64,000 bases of DNA from Bacteroidota bacterium (GCA_016706865.1 JADJIS010000002.1:806001-870000); one strand, 5' to 3'; shown: positions 37,091 to 45,789, counted from the first letter of the stretch. Notes: a model not told the origin generated them from the sequence alone. Numbers and translations: made by a program.

Positions 37091-38188
37091 ATGGAAAACT
37101 TCGAAAAAGTTCCCGCCGTAATATTGTTGGCCGACGGAACTGCCTTTAACGGCTACAGCGCAGGCAAAATAGGGACAACCACAGGCGAAATTTGTTTTAA
37201 TACCGGTATGACCGGTTATCAGGAAATATTCACAGATCCAAGTTATTATGGTCAGATTCTGGTGATGACCAATGCCCATATTGGCAACTACGGAACTTAT
37301 AAGGAGGATGTGGAGAGTAATTCGATAAAGATTTCCGGACTTGCCGTTAAAAATTTTACCAATCAATATTCGAGAAGACTTACCCAGGATTCTATACAGG
37401 ATTATTTATTGGATGAGAGTTTGGTTGCTATTAGTGATGTGGATACACGTGCAATTGTTCGCCATATCCGCAGCAAAGGTGCTATGAATTGTATAATCAG
37501 CAGTGAAACTACGGATATAGCAGAATTGACCAAAAGATTAAAAGAAGTTCCCGATATGAATGGTCTCGAACTGGCAAGTTTGGTTTCCACACAAACGCCT
37601 TATTTTATCGGAAATGCAAATGCAGAAAAAAAGGTGATAGTTTATGATTTTGGAGTGAAAAAAAGTATTTTGGATAATATTTCAATGCGGGGATGTTATT
37701 TAAAGGTTGTTCCGGCAAAAACTGCTTTTGAAGATACACAGGATTTTAATGCAGACGGATATTTTATATCCAATGGTCCCGGCGATCCGGCAAGTATGGG
37801 TTATGCAGTGGAAACAGTAAAGAAAATATTAAACAGCAATTCGCCATTATTCGGAATTTGTCTCGGTCAACAATTATTGGGATTGGCGAATGGCGTTTCC
37901 ACATATAAAATGCATCATGGCCACAGAGGTTGTAATCACCCGGTTAAAAATTTAGTAACAGGCTTATGTGAGATCACAACACAAAATCACGGATTCAGTA
38001 TTAAGGAAGAGGAAGTGCGTGCATCCAAAAATATGGAAGTAACACACATGAATTTAAATGATAATACCATAGAAGGATTTCGCCTCACAGATAAAAAAGC
38101 ATTCAGTGTTCAATATCACCCCGAAGCAACCCCGGGCCCGCACGATGCCAGGTATTTGTTTGATGAGTTTGTGAAGATGATGGGTTGA
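37091..38188 (+). CDS. carA: Carbamoyl-phosphate synthase small (glutaminase) subunit
   Basis: The protein has 365 residues. It supplies ammonia from glutamine to CarB for pyrimidine and arginine synthesis. The N-terminal CPSase small-chain domain (~8-135) contains GEICFNTGMTGYQEI. The class I glutaminase domain (~180-365) has the nucleophile Cys in GICLGQQLLG and the His-Glu pair in QYHPEATPGP. It is a little shorter than the E. coli protein (382 residues). carB is not next to it. A probable promoter lies so close that the mRNA may be leaderless. Confidence 0.95.
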   Translation: MENFEKVPAVILLADGTAFNGYSAGKIGTTTGEICFNTGMTGYQEIFTDPSYYGQILVMTNAHIGNYGTYKEDVESNSIKISGLAVKNFTNQYSRRLTQDSIQDYLLDESLVAISDVDTRAIVRHIRSKGAMNCIISSETTDIAELTKRLKEVPDMNGLELASLVSTQTPYFIGNANAEKKVIVYDFGVKKSILDNISMRGCYLKVVPAKTAFEDTQDFNADGYFISNGPGDPASMGYAVETVKKILNSNSPLFGICLGQQLLGLANGVSTYKMHHGHRGCNHPVKNLVTGLCEITTQNHGFSIKEEEVRASKNMEVTHMNLNDNTIEGFRLTDKKAFSVQYHPEATPGPHDARYLFDEFVKMMG

Positions 38189-38233
38189 GGAGTGGGGAGT
38201 TGGCAGTGGCAGTAGGCAGTGGCAGTAGGCAGT
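38189..38233. repeat. GGCAGTN 6/7-bp array directly after the carA stop
   Basis: Units GGAGTG, GGGAGTT, GGCAGT, GGCAGTA, GGCAGT, GGCAGTA and GGCAGTT begin at the first base after TGA. Confidence 0.75.
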
Positions 38234-38329
38234 TTGACTGCCTGAAAATTATAGCCTGGCATTATATTTATCGATTTTTTATAGTTAACAAAAAATATTA
38301 ATATTAAAGATTCAATTATAAATTAACTC

Positions 38330-38378
38330 CAATTATCAATTATCAATTGTCAATTGTCAATTATCAATTATCAATTAC
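38330..38378 (+). repeat. CAATTAT/CAATTGT heptad array in the eno leader
   Basis: Seven 7-bp units: CAATTAT twice, CAATTGT twice, CAATTAT twice, CAATTAC. The array ends one base before the eno ATG at 38380. No Shine-Dalgarno is visible, so translation starts from the repeat itself. Confidence 0.9.
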
Positions 38379-38379
38379 T

Positions 38380-39663
38380 ATGAGCCATATCATTAACATT
38401 TTCGCAAGACAAATTTTAGATTCCAGAGGAAACCCTACTGTGGAAGCAGAAGTAACAACAGAATTTGGTGCAATTGGTCGCGCTGCAGTTCCTTCCGGAG
38501 CTAGCACCGGCGTGCATGAAGCTGCAGAATTACGCGATGAAGATCCTGATATTTATTTAGGGAAAGGCGTTTTAAAAGCGGTGGAAAATGTAAATGATTT
38601 TATTGCAGATGAATTAGAAGGACAAAATGTGCTCGATCAAAATCAATTGGATAAATTGATGATAGAATTGGATGGTACAGCAAATAAATCGAAGTTGGGT
38701 GCAAATGCGATATTAGCAGTTTCACTTGCTTGTGCTAAGGCAGCAGCTATAGAAATGAATATTCCTTTATATAGATATGTGGGAGGAGTTAATGCGAATA
38801 CCTTACCTGTTCCTTTAATGAATATTTTAAATGGTGGTGCACATGCCGATAATAAAATTGATTTTCAGGAATTTATGATAGCTCCCATTGGCGGAGATAA
38901 TTTTTCAGATGGTTTAAGAATGGGTGTGGAGGTATTTCATCATCTTAAAAAAATATTAAAGAAAAAAGGATATTCCACAAATGTTGGTGATGAAGGTGGA
39001 TATGCACCAAATATTCAAACGAATGATGAAGCAATAGAAATTGTTTTAAATGCGATTGAAAGTGCCGGTTATATTCCGGGAGAAGATATTATGATCGCGC
39101 TTGACCCTGCAGTAAGTGAATTTTACGACAATGAGAGTAAAATGTATATTTTCAAAAAGTCGGATGGAAGAAAATTAACTTCTGAAGAGATGGTGGATTA
39201 CTGGGTGAATTGGTGTAAAAAATATCCAATTGCAAGTATAGAAGATGGAATGGCAGAAGACGATTGGTCGGGCTGGAAATTAATGACGGAAAAACTTGGG
39301 TCTAAAATTCAACTGGTAGGTGACGATCTTTTCTGTACCAACGTAAAAAGATTGAGTAAAGGAATAAAAGAAAATATTGCAAATTCTATTTTAGTAAAAG
39401 TAAATCAGATCGGTTCATTAACTGAAACTATAAACGCAGTTTCGATGGCGCAACGCGCAAATTATACCTCGGTTATGAGTCATAGAAGTGGTGAAACAGA
39501 AGACACCACCATTGCCGATCTTGCAGTTGCCTTAAATTGCGGCCAAATTAAAACCGGCTCCGCCTCCCGCAGCGACCGGATAGCAAAATACAATCAACTG
39601 CTCCGGATAGAGGAGGAGCTAGGCGAAAACGCAGTTTGGCCAGGGAATGTGTTTTTAAAATGA
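38380..39663 (+). CDS. eno: Enolase
   Basis: The enzyme interconverts 2-phosphoglycerate and phosphoenolpyruvate. The ATG at 38380 gives MSHIINIFARQILDSRGNP, the family's standard start, and 427 residues; the longer frame from 38347 only translates the heptad array. Motifs: the substrate-loop region SGASTG, NGGAHADN, the metal ligands at ALDPAVSEF, SIEDGMAEDDW and VGDDLF, and the signature SHRSGETED with LAVAL. The catalytic Glu and Lys regions are all intact. It is a single gene whose leader is made of 7-bp repeats. Confidence 0.96.
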   Translation: MSHIINIFARQILDSRGNPTVEAEVTTEFGAIGRAAVPSGASTGVHEAAELRDEDPDIYLGKGVLKAVENVNDFIADELEGQNVLDQNQLDKLMIELDGTANKSKLGANAILAVSLACAKAAAIEMNIPLYRYVGGVNANTLPVPLMNILNGGAHADNKIDFQEFMIAPIGGDNFSDGLRMGVEVFHHLKKILKKKGYSTNVGDEGGYAPNIQTNDEAIEIVLNAIESAGYIPGEDIMIALDPAVSEFYDNESKMYIFKKSDGRKLTSEEMVDYWVNWCKKYPIASIEDGMAEDDWSGWKLMTEKLGSKIQLVGDDLFCTNVKRLSKGIKENIANSILVKVNQIGSLTETINAVSMAQRANYTSVMSHRSGETEDTTIADLAVALNCGQIKTGSASRSDRIAKYNQLLRIEEELGENAVWPGNVFLK

Positions 39664-40227
39664 GTTGGCAAGGTTGCCAAGGTTAGCATGGTTTACAAGG
39701 TTTATTTCGGAGGAAAAACCTCCAGTCTGACGATCTGCGACTGCGACTGCGACTGCGACTGCGACTGCGACTTTTTGAAAAAGTTACAATGTTAAAATAA
39801 GTTCCATTCGAAGCGACACTCTCCAATGTTACAAACTGCCCACTGCCCACTGCCCACTGTTGACTGCCCACTTTGACTTATTTTAAAATAGTAAATAATA
39901 TTTTCTCCCAACCGAAATCTATCATGGTGTCAAACTGCCCACTGCCCACTGTTGACCGCCCACTTTGACTTATTTTAAAATAGTAAATAATATTTTCTCC
40001 CAACCGAAATCTATCATGGTGTCAATCTGCCCACTTTGACTTATTTTAAAATAGTAAATAATATTTTCTCCCATCCGAAATCTATCATGGTGTCAATCTG
40101 CCCACTGCCCACTGTTTACTGTTCACTCCCCCACTGCCAACAATTTTAAACAATCCACAAAATTTTAAGCATACACAAACGTTATTATCGAAGCGTTTCG
40201 ATATAATTTTACTCATCAGCTAAAAGC
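39664..40227. repeat. 564-bp repeat-rich region after eno
   Basis: In order: a 9-bp GGTTnnCAA series (~39664-39700); TTTATTTCGGAGG with the hairpin GGAGG/CCTCC; a CTGCGA hexamer array (39735-39772); CTCCAATGTTACAAACTGCCCACTGCCC, shared with the rlmD 3' flank. Three copies of a 63-bp sequence follow, at 39871-39933, 39963-40025 and 40034-40096 (ctttgacttatt to ggtgtcaa), joined by CCCACTG heptads. I see no gene. Confidence 0.85.
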
Positions 40228-40551
40228 ATGTCAATTTTTCAAAGATTCAGAGCCCGCATTAAAGCATGGAAAATACCTTCCCTGTTATTGAATAAATATG
40301 TATTTACCATTTTTGTTTTTGCGGTTTGGATGACATTTTTCGATCAGAATAATTTTCTTCGTCAGTATAATCGTATGCACGATCTGAATGTGGCCAGAAG
40401 TAAAACAGCATATTATATCAAAGAAACAAAAGTCACCAACCAGCAACTCAACGAATTAAAATCCAGCCAAAAAGCCCTCGAAAAATTCGCCCGCGAAAAA
40501 TACTACATGAAAAAACCAAACGAGGATGTGTTTGTGATAATGGATAAGTGA
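40228..40551 (+). CDS. Septum formation initiator family protein (FtsB/DivIC-like)
   Basis: The protein has 107 residues: a short basic cytoplasmic start, one membrane helix (~28-42, VFTIFVFAVWMTFF), then a coiled coil (~45-85) and the conserved tail KFAREKYYMKKPNEDVFVI. This is the FtsB/DivIC layout: a bitopic divisome protein that pairs with FtsL and FtsQ/DivIB. In Bacteroidota a gene of this kind often follows eno, and it does so here across a 564-bp repeat region. Which of FtsB and DivIC it is cannot be said. Confidence 0.85.
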   Translation: MSIFQRFRARIKAWKIPSLLLNKYVFTIFVFAVWMTFFDQNNFLRQYNRMHDLNVARSKTAYYIKETKVTNQQLNELKSSQKALEKFAREKYYMKKPNEDVFVIMDK

Positions 40552-40808
40552 AATGATTAGCAAATTAGCAAATTAGCCAATTTGACACCTAACATTGATG
40601 GTTTATGCTTCGAATTATAAATGAATTATTAATTTTGGATTCTCGAATGTATATGCTTAATAGTAATTCCAGATAAAAAATTAATTTCCTTCCGACAATA
40701 AACCCTATTTGCTAATTGCTTCGAAAGTCTGCAGGTATTGGAACATTTTCTTCGGCTGTTAATCGGTACATTATCTTCGGCTGTTCATCATCACATTGGT
40801 ATATTAAC

Positions 40809-42914
40809 TTAGTAACCGCCATTAAACTTCCTCACAAACCACTCCACTCCAAGCAAACCTAAAATCAAAAAGAATATCCATTTCAGATTTATGATGGATT
40901 GCGTTTTAATTGTTTCGCGCATAACGGGTTTTGCAGAAGAACTTTGTTCTATGGTTGTAATTAATTTTTCCAGTTGATCGGCATATACCATTTGTCCGCC
41001 GCTTTGCACTGCGAGCTGATTTAATAAGGAATGATTTGCAGTTGTATTTATTGTCTCCAATCGTATTGGTGAGATGCTGAACGCACCATTATCTTTAAAT
41101 TCTTTACCATTGTAAACAACTTTTGCATCGTAGGTATAATTTCCGGAAGGAAAATATCCTGCATCAAGAGAATAACTTTTTGTCGTTTTTGAAAATTGGA
41201 AAGGAAAATCTTTTCCGTCTTCATTTTTAATTACAACTGTTGCATCAGGTTCATTTACTAATTCATAACTATCGTTATATAATTCCGCATCCAGAATTAC
41301 GGATTCACTTTCATTTAAAACATTTTTTGCTTGGGAAACGCGGAATTGTTTTTTATCGTTTTTGGCGACAAGATATTGTATCGTTTTACTAATTAATTCG
41401 TTTGTTGCATCCTGATTGGTGTTTAAAACATAATCGTACAATCTCCATTTCCAGATATTTTCGCCTAAAAAAATTGCATATTTTTCACTTGCTGGAAGGC
41501 TATACACCAGCAATGGGTTCTTCGTATTTACCGACCCAATTTTCTGAAATAAAATCACCTGAGATGCAGGGGAAACAGTGTATTGTCCGTAAGGAGCATT
41601 CAGTGCCGGTAATTTTGGAAATACAGAAACACTTTTATCATTTAGTGTAAATAAATTAAATCCATTGTCGAGTGTTGCAGTTACCTCATTCGCCGATTGC
41701 CCGGAGGAATTAATGGTAACAAGGTTTTGCATTTTATTAAATGCACTCATAGAAGTTTGTGAACCCGTGATTACCCACAACGGAATATTTTTACTTTTTA
41801 AGGAATTTAAAACATCCGGTATTTGATATTTTGAAGAAGGAAGCTGGTGCAATATCACAAGATCATATTCACCAATATTTCCTTTGATTTCCCCTGCCAA
41901 CTGAATTTCCACTTCGTAATTCTGATTGGATTCTATCGATTGTTTTATAGCATTGATATCCGGGTGAGGGGAATTTGCAAGTAATAAAATTTTTTGTCGC
42001 GCATCCAACACTTCAATATAAATATCCTGAACGTTATTATCAGTGGTATTTTCTCCCTCCACCGATTGAATACGCACCTGGTAATGGCGAATGCCCGGAA
42101 CATCAGCGCTTATTTCCCAACTTACATTAGAATTAAATTGATCACCATTGATGGAAATATTTTTTTCACCTAATACTTTTACTGTGCCTTTTGTAACTTC
42201 ACTAATACTTATTTTAGGATTTGTGCCGCCACAATAAATAGCCTCTAATTCTGTTATAACATTAAATTTATCTTTTAAATAAACAATATTATTGTGCAAT
42301 ACTCTTGTGATACGAATATCTTTTTTTTGAACCGTGTCTCCCAGAGCAATGGAATAAATAGGAGAACCCAAATCATTTTTTACATAAATGGGATTACTTC
42401 CCGTATTATAAATTCCATCACTCGCAATAATTATTGCACCTACATTTAAATTCTGATATAAATTATTGAGTTCACTCAAGGCAGACGAAAGGTCGGTTGA
42501 CTTTTCCTGAAAATGCATTACATCAATCCCTTCTTTTAAACTTTCACCAAAGGTGTAAGATCTCACATCAAATTTATCTTCTAACGATTTTTGCAGGTCA
42601 GTTAATAATTTTTTATAGGCAACAGAATCCGAAATTCCCATTGCAACACTGGAAGAATTATCCTGTGCTAAAATAATGATAGGCTGTTCTGTTTGATTTG
42701 ACCTTGATTTTAAAAATGGATTTAATAAAAGAAAAGCAAGTATAAATACAGCAAAAAATCGCAATCCTGCCAAAACCCTTTTCCACCAAACTGCAGAAAT
42801 GGCAGAACCTATCTTTTTCTCCCTAAAATACATTCCCACCGCATACACTCCCCCACACACCACACAAAGCAGCCAAAACCAAGAGGGATAATCAGTAAAT
42901 AATTGAAAATTCAT
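40809..42914 (-). CDS. VWA-like membrane protein
   Basis: The protein has 701 residues. Two N-terminal membrane helices (~12-28 and ~45-64) precede a VWA-like domain. The MIDAS-type DNSSS loop is near residue 85 and the ASDGIYNTG loop near 165. The middle part, KILLLANSPHPDINAIKQSI, resembles a class I glutamine amidotransferase-like (GATase1-like) fold. A beta-rich region follows, and a final membrane helix (~675-693, WIFFLILGLLGVEWF). Both membrane ends fit proteins of the BatA or large-VWA type, but the function of this family is unknown. Its 3' flank shares repeats with fabG. Confidence 0.68.
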   Translation of the reverse strand: MNFQLFTDYPSWFWLLCVVCGGVYAVGMYFREKKIGSAISAVWWKRVLAGLRFFAVFILAFLLLNPFLKSRSNQTEQPIIILAQDNSSSVAMGISDSVAYKKLLTDLQKSLEDKFDVRSYTFGESLKEGIDVMHFQEKSTDLSSALSELNNLYQNLNVGAIIIASDGIYNTGSNPIYVKNDLGSPIYSIALGDTVQKKDIRITRVLHNNIVYLKDKFNVITELEAIYCGGTNPKISISEVTKGTVKVLGEKNISINGDQFNSNVSWEISADVPGIRHYQVRIQSVEGENTTDNNVQDIYIEVLDARQKILLLANSPHPDINAIKQSIESNQNYEVEIQLAGEIKGNIGEYDLVILHQLPSSKYQIPDVLNSLKSKNIPLWVITGSQTSMSAFNKMQNLVTINSSGQSANEVTATLDNGFNLFTLNDKSVSVFPKLPALNAPYGQYTVSPASQVILFQKIGSVNTKNPLLVYSLPASEKYAIFLGENIWKWRLYDYVLNTNQDATNELISKTIQYLVAKNDKKQFRVSQAKNVLNESESVILDAELYNDSYELVNEPDATVVIKNEDGKDFPFQFSKTTKSYSLDAGYFPSGNYTYDAKVVYNGKEFKDNGAFSISPIRLETINTTANHSLLNQLAVQSGGQMVYADQLEKLITTIEQSSSAKPVMRETIKTQSIINLKWIFFLILGLLGVEWFVRKFNGGY

Positions 42915-42954
42915 TCCGTTGCGAATATACGGCGCTTAAACGACGCTAGGGGCC

Positions 42955-43113
42955 AAAATAATATATAATCAGCGTTAAATTCAGTTATAATCAGACGTTA
43001 ATTTGTACATTATACAGGCTGTTCATCGGTACATTGGTACATTTTTTCGGCTGTTCATTGGTACATTATTCCGGCTGTTCATTGGTACATCGGTACATTT
43101 TCACATTGGTACA
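42955..43113. repeat. GGTACATT / GGCTGTTCAT repeat family
   Basis: Four uneven copies of GGCTGTTCATnGGTACATT with extra GGTACATT units lie directly after the fabG stop (minus strand). The same motif occurs after the VWA gene at about 40745-40800 (cggctgttaatcggtacatt, cggctgttcat). Confidence 0.8.
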
Positions 43114-43860
43114 TTAAGTATGTAATGCCCCACAAACACTAATCGTTTGCCCCGTAACATAACTACTCATATCGCTTGCAAGAAAAACAGCAACATCTGC
43201 AACTTCCGAGCCTTGTCCGAAACGACCCAGAGGAATGGATTTAAAATACGTTTGTTTTAATTCCTCCGATAATTCTCCCGTCATATCAGTTTCAATAAAT
43301 CCCGGGGCAATTGCATTGCAACGGATATTGCGCGATCCTAATTCTTTGGCAATTGATTTTGTGAAACCTAAAATTCCCGCTTTAGAAGCGGAATAATTCG
43401 CTTGTCCTCCCTGACCAATTAATCCAACTATAGAAGAAATATTAATTATAGAACCTTTACGCGCTTTCATCATGGGTTTGATGGCAAACTTGGTAATATT
43501 AAATACTGATTTAAGATTAATATCAATTACAGCATCCCAATCTTCCTCACTCATGCGCAACATTAAATTATCTTTGGTGATACCGGCATTATTTACAACA
43601 ACATCCAACGCTCCGAAATCAGTTAAAACATCCGCAATTAATTTTTCCGCATCTGCATAAATGCCTGCATTACTTTTATATCCCTTTGCTTTTATTCCAA
43701 GCGCATTTAATTTATTTTCCAACGCAATTGCTTTTTCTTCACTGCTTAAATAAGTAAATGCCACATTCGCACCTGCTTCCGCAAATTTTATTGCAATTGC
43801 TTCGCCAATTCCGCGGGAGGCACCTGTGATGAGAGCGGTTTTGTTTTCTAATAACATCAT
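43114..43860 (-). CDS. fabG: 3-oxoacyl-ACP reductase FabG (short-chain dehydrogenase)
   Basis: The protein has 248 residues. It reduces 3-oxoacyl-ACP with NADPH in fatty-acid elongation. Motifs: the nucleotide-binding TGASRGIG, NNAG, and the catalytic Ser in NISSIVG followed by YSASK. C-terminal GFIETDMT matches FabG. The last residues are VCGALHT, where most FabG enzymes end in DGGMYM; this may affect the C-terminal contacts of the tetramer. The start is ATG 43860 or ATG 43857. Just upstream is a TAAATAC heptad array. Confidence 0.9.
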   Translation of the reverse strand: MMLLENKTALITGASRGIGEAIAIKFAEAGANVAFTYLSSEEKAIALENKLNALGIKAKGYKSNAGIYADAEKLIADVLTDFGALDVVVNNAGITKDNLMLRMSEEDWDAVIDINLKSVFNITKFAIKPMMKARKGSIINISSIVGLIGQGGQANYSASKAGILGFTKSIAKELGSRNIRCNAIAPGFIETDMTGELSEELKQTYFKSIPLGRFGQGSEVADVAVFLASDMSSYVTGQTISVCGALHT

Positions 43861-43865
43861 AAAGA

Positions 43866-43893
43866 GTATTTAGTATTTAGAATATAGTATTTA
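43866..43893 (-). repeat. TAAATAC heptad array in the fabG leader
   Basis: On the plus strand: GTATTTA, GTATTTA, GAATATA, GTATTTA. On the fabG strand they read TAAATAC and end 5 bases before the start codon. It is the second gene, with eno, whose leader is a 7-bp array. Confidence 0.8.
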
Positions 43894-43964
43894 GATAGGT
43901 ACTGCCAGGGTTTATGATTGTCGATTCTCAAGGGCAAAAATCTTTATTGTATACTTCTCGATAA

Positions 43965-43999
43965 TTAGTCAGGAGTCAATAGTTATTAGTCAGGAGTAA
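43965..43999. repeat. TTAGTCA/GGAGTCA heptad array
   Basis: Five 7-bp units: TTAGTCA, GGAGTCA, ATAGTTA, TTAGTCA, GGAGTAA. Its units resemble the array at 53384-53425, and both are followed by GGATCAAACTCA. Confidence 0.8.
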
Positions 44000-44038
44000 A
44001 AAAGATCCTGACTTCTCGGATCAAACTCACCACTGAAA

Positions 44039-44072
44039 CATGTAGTGATCGACGCAGGAGATCTACTACATG
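44039..44072. terminator. Hairpin after sucD
   Basis: CATGTAGTGATC pairs with GATCTACTACATG, a ~12-bp stem with one bulged base and a 9-nt loop. It lies 15 bases from the sucD stop (minus strand). Only a short T-run follows, so termination is plausible rather than proven. Confidence 0.5.
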
Positions 44073-44086
44073 TCACTACTCCCCAC

Positions 44087-44959
44087 TCATCCTTTAATCA
44101 CTCTCGCCATCAAAGCCCCAATAACAGCCGGAGAATCTGCAACGTGAATTCCGCAATTACGCATGATCTCGATCTTTGCTTCTGCTGTATCTGCTTTTCC
44201 GCCTACAATTGCTCCTGCGTGACCCATGGTTCTTCCTTTTGGGGCGGTTAATCCGGCTATAAAACCGACAACAGGTTTTGTTCCGTGTAATTTTATCCAT
44301 TCCGCAGCATTGGCTTCCATACTTCCGCCAATTTCGCCTATTAATATAATGCCCTCTGTTTCATCATCGGCCATTAATAACTGGATGGCGTCCAAAGTTG
44401 TAGTTCCAGGAACAGGATCTCCTCCAATTCCGATACAGGTGCTTTGTCCCATACCCGCCTTGGTAACCTGATCCACTGCTTCATAGGTTAAGGTTCCTGA
44501 ACGTGAAACTATTCCGATATGTCCCTTTTTATGTATAAAACCGGGCATGATGCCGACTTTTGCCTCTTCGGGAGTAATAATTCCAGGGCAATTTGGGCCA
44601 ATTAATCTGCAATCCTTGTTGGAGATATAAGCTTTCACTTTTATCATATCCTGTACGGGAATTCCCTCCGTAATTGCAACAATCACCTTTATTCCGGCAT
44701 CCGCTGCTTCCATAATTGCATCCGCTGCAAAAGCGGGTGGCACAAAAATGATGGTTGTGTTTGCTCCTTCCTGTTTAACTGCATCTCCAACTGTGTTAAA
44801 AACCGGACGCTCCAAGTGCATGGTTCCGCCTTTATCGGGGGTAACTCCTCCAACTACATTTGTGCCGTAGGCAATCATCTGTTCGGCATGAAATGTTCCT
44901 TCTTTACCGGTAAATCCCTGTACTATTACACGGGAATATTTTCCAACTAATACGCTCAT
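44087..44959 (-). CDS. sucD: Succinyl-CoA synthetase alpha subunit
   Basis: The protein has 290 residues. With SucC it makes succinate, CoA and ATP (or GTP) from succinyl-CoA in the citric-acid cycle. The N-terminal CoA-binding Rossmann fold has QGFTGKEGTFHAEQM and GVTPDKGG. The ligase domain has GPNCPGIITPEE, GGDPVPGTT, and the phosphorylated His in GRTMGHAGAI. sucC is not adjacent. A TATCTTCG box (44980-44987, minus) near its start is a weak -7 element. Confidence 0.95.
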   Translation of the reverse strand: MSVLVGKYSRVIVQGFTGKEGTFHAEQMIAYGTNVVGGVTPDKGGTMHLERPVFNTVGDAVKQEGANTTIIFVPPAFAADAIMEAADAGIKVIVAITEGIPVQDMIKVKAYISNKDCRLIGPNCPGIITPEEAKVGIMPGFIHKKGHIGIVSRSGTLTYEAVDQVTKAGMGQSTCIGIGGDPVPGTTTLDAIQLLMADDETEGIILIGEIGGSMEANAAEWIKLHGTKPVVGFIAGLTAPKGRTMGHAGAIVGGKADTAEAKIEIMRNCGIHVADSPAVIGALMARVIKG

Positions 44960-44979
44960 AATCTATTATAAATGTGCTG

Positions 44980-44987
44980 CGAAGATA
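44980..44987 (-). promoter_or_regulatory. Weak candidate sucD promoter, -7 element
   Basis: The minus strand reads TATCTTCG, one base off TAnnTTTG, 20 bases before the sucD ATG. Confidence 0.3.
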
Positions 44988-45018
44988 GGAGTTTGAAATG
45001 AAAACAGGAGCAAGAACT

Positions 45019-45789
45019 TTATTTTGACAGCTTTTCTACCATTGCATCCCTTGCATCACGCAAAAAACTGCTGGCAAAAATAAAGGAGTTCAGATTTTCA
45101 TCCTTTGCGCTCAAAATATCGTTGTTGTTGCCTTCCCATGCTTTAACACCCTGGTGGAGAAAAATGATCTTTTCACCTATTTCCATCACACTATTCATGT
45201 CGTGGGTGTTAATGATGGTTGTCATATTGAACTCTCTTGTGATCTCAATAATAAGATCATCAATAATGATAGAAGTTTTTGGATCCAAACCGGAATTCGG
45301 TTCATCACAAAATAAATACTTCGGATTTAAAACAATGGCTCTGGCAATTCCTACACGTTTTTTCATCCCACCACTTATTTCACCAGGAAATTTTTTATTT
45401 ACACCGGAAAGGTTTACCCTTTCCAGACAAAAATTCGCTCTATCCAGTTTTTCTTTTTTTGTTTCATAACTAAACATATTCAACGGTAACATTACATTTT
45501 CTTCCACGGTCATGGAATCGAATAAAGCAGATCCCTGAAATAACATACCAATTTCGCGGCGCAAAGCTTTTTGTTCTTCTCTGCTGAGAGCATAAAAATC
45601 GCGGCCATCGAAATAAACATTTCCTTTATCCGGTGCTATTAATCCGTTCATGATCTTCATCAGAACAGTTTTTCCGGAACCGCTGATACCTATCACCAGA
45701 TTTGTTTTCCCGGCTTCAAAAACCGCAGTAACATCGTTCAGCACCTGCTGTTCGTTAAATGCTTTTGATATGTGTGAGATCTCGATCAT
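45019..45789 (-). CDS. mlaF: MlaF-type ABC transporter ATPase
   Basis: The protein has 256 residues. Walker A is GISGSGKT, the Q-loop LFQGSALFDSMTV, the signature ISGGMKKR, Walker B LFCDEPNSGLDP, and the switch His in NTHDMNSV. The sequence after Walker B and the signature ISGGMKKRVGIARA are typical of MlaF. MlaF powers phospholipid traffic between the outer and inner membranes. The start overlaps the end of mlaE by 4 bases (ATGA), so the pair is translationally coupled. The substrate-binding MCE protein (MlaD) is not next to it. Confidence 0.92.
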   Translation of the reverse strand: MIEISHISKAFNEQQVLNDVTAVFEAGKTNLVIGISGSGKTVLMKIMNGLIAPDKGNVYFDGRDFYALSREEQKALRREIGMLFQGSALFDSMTVEENVMLPLNMFSYETKKEKLDRANFCLERVNLSGVNKKFPGEISGGMKKRVGIARAIVLNPKYLFCDEPNSGLDPKTSIIIDDLIIEITREFNMTTIINTHDMNSVMEIGEKIIFLHQGVKAWEGNNNDILSAKDENLNSFIFASSFLRDARDAMVEKLSK

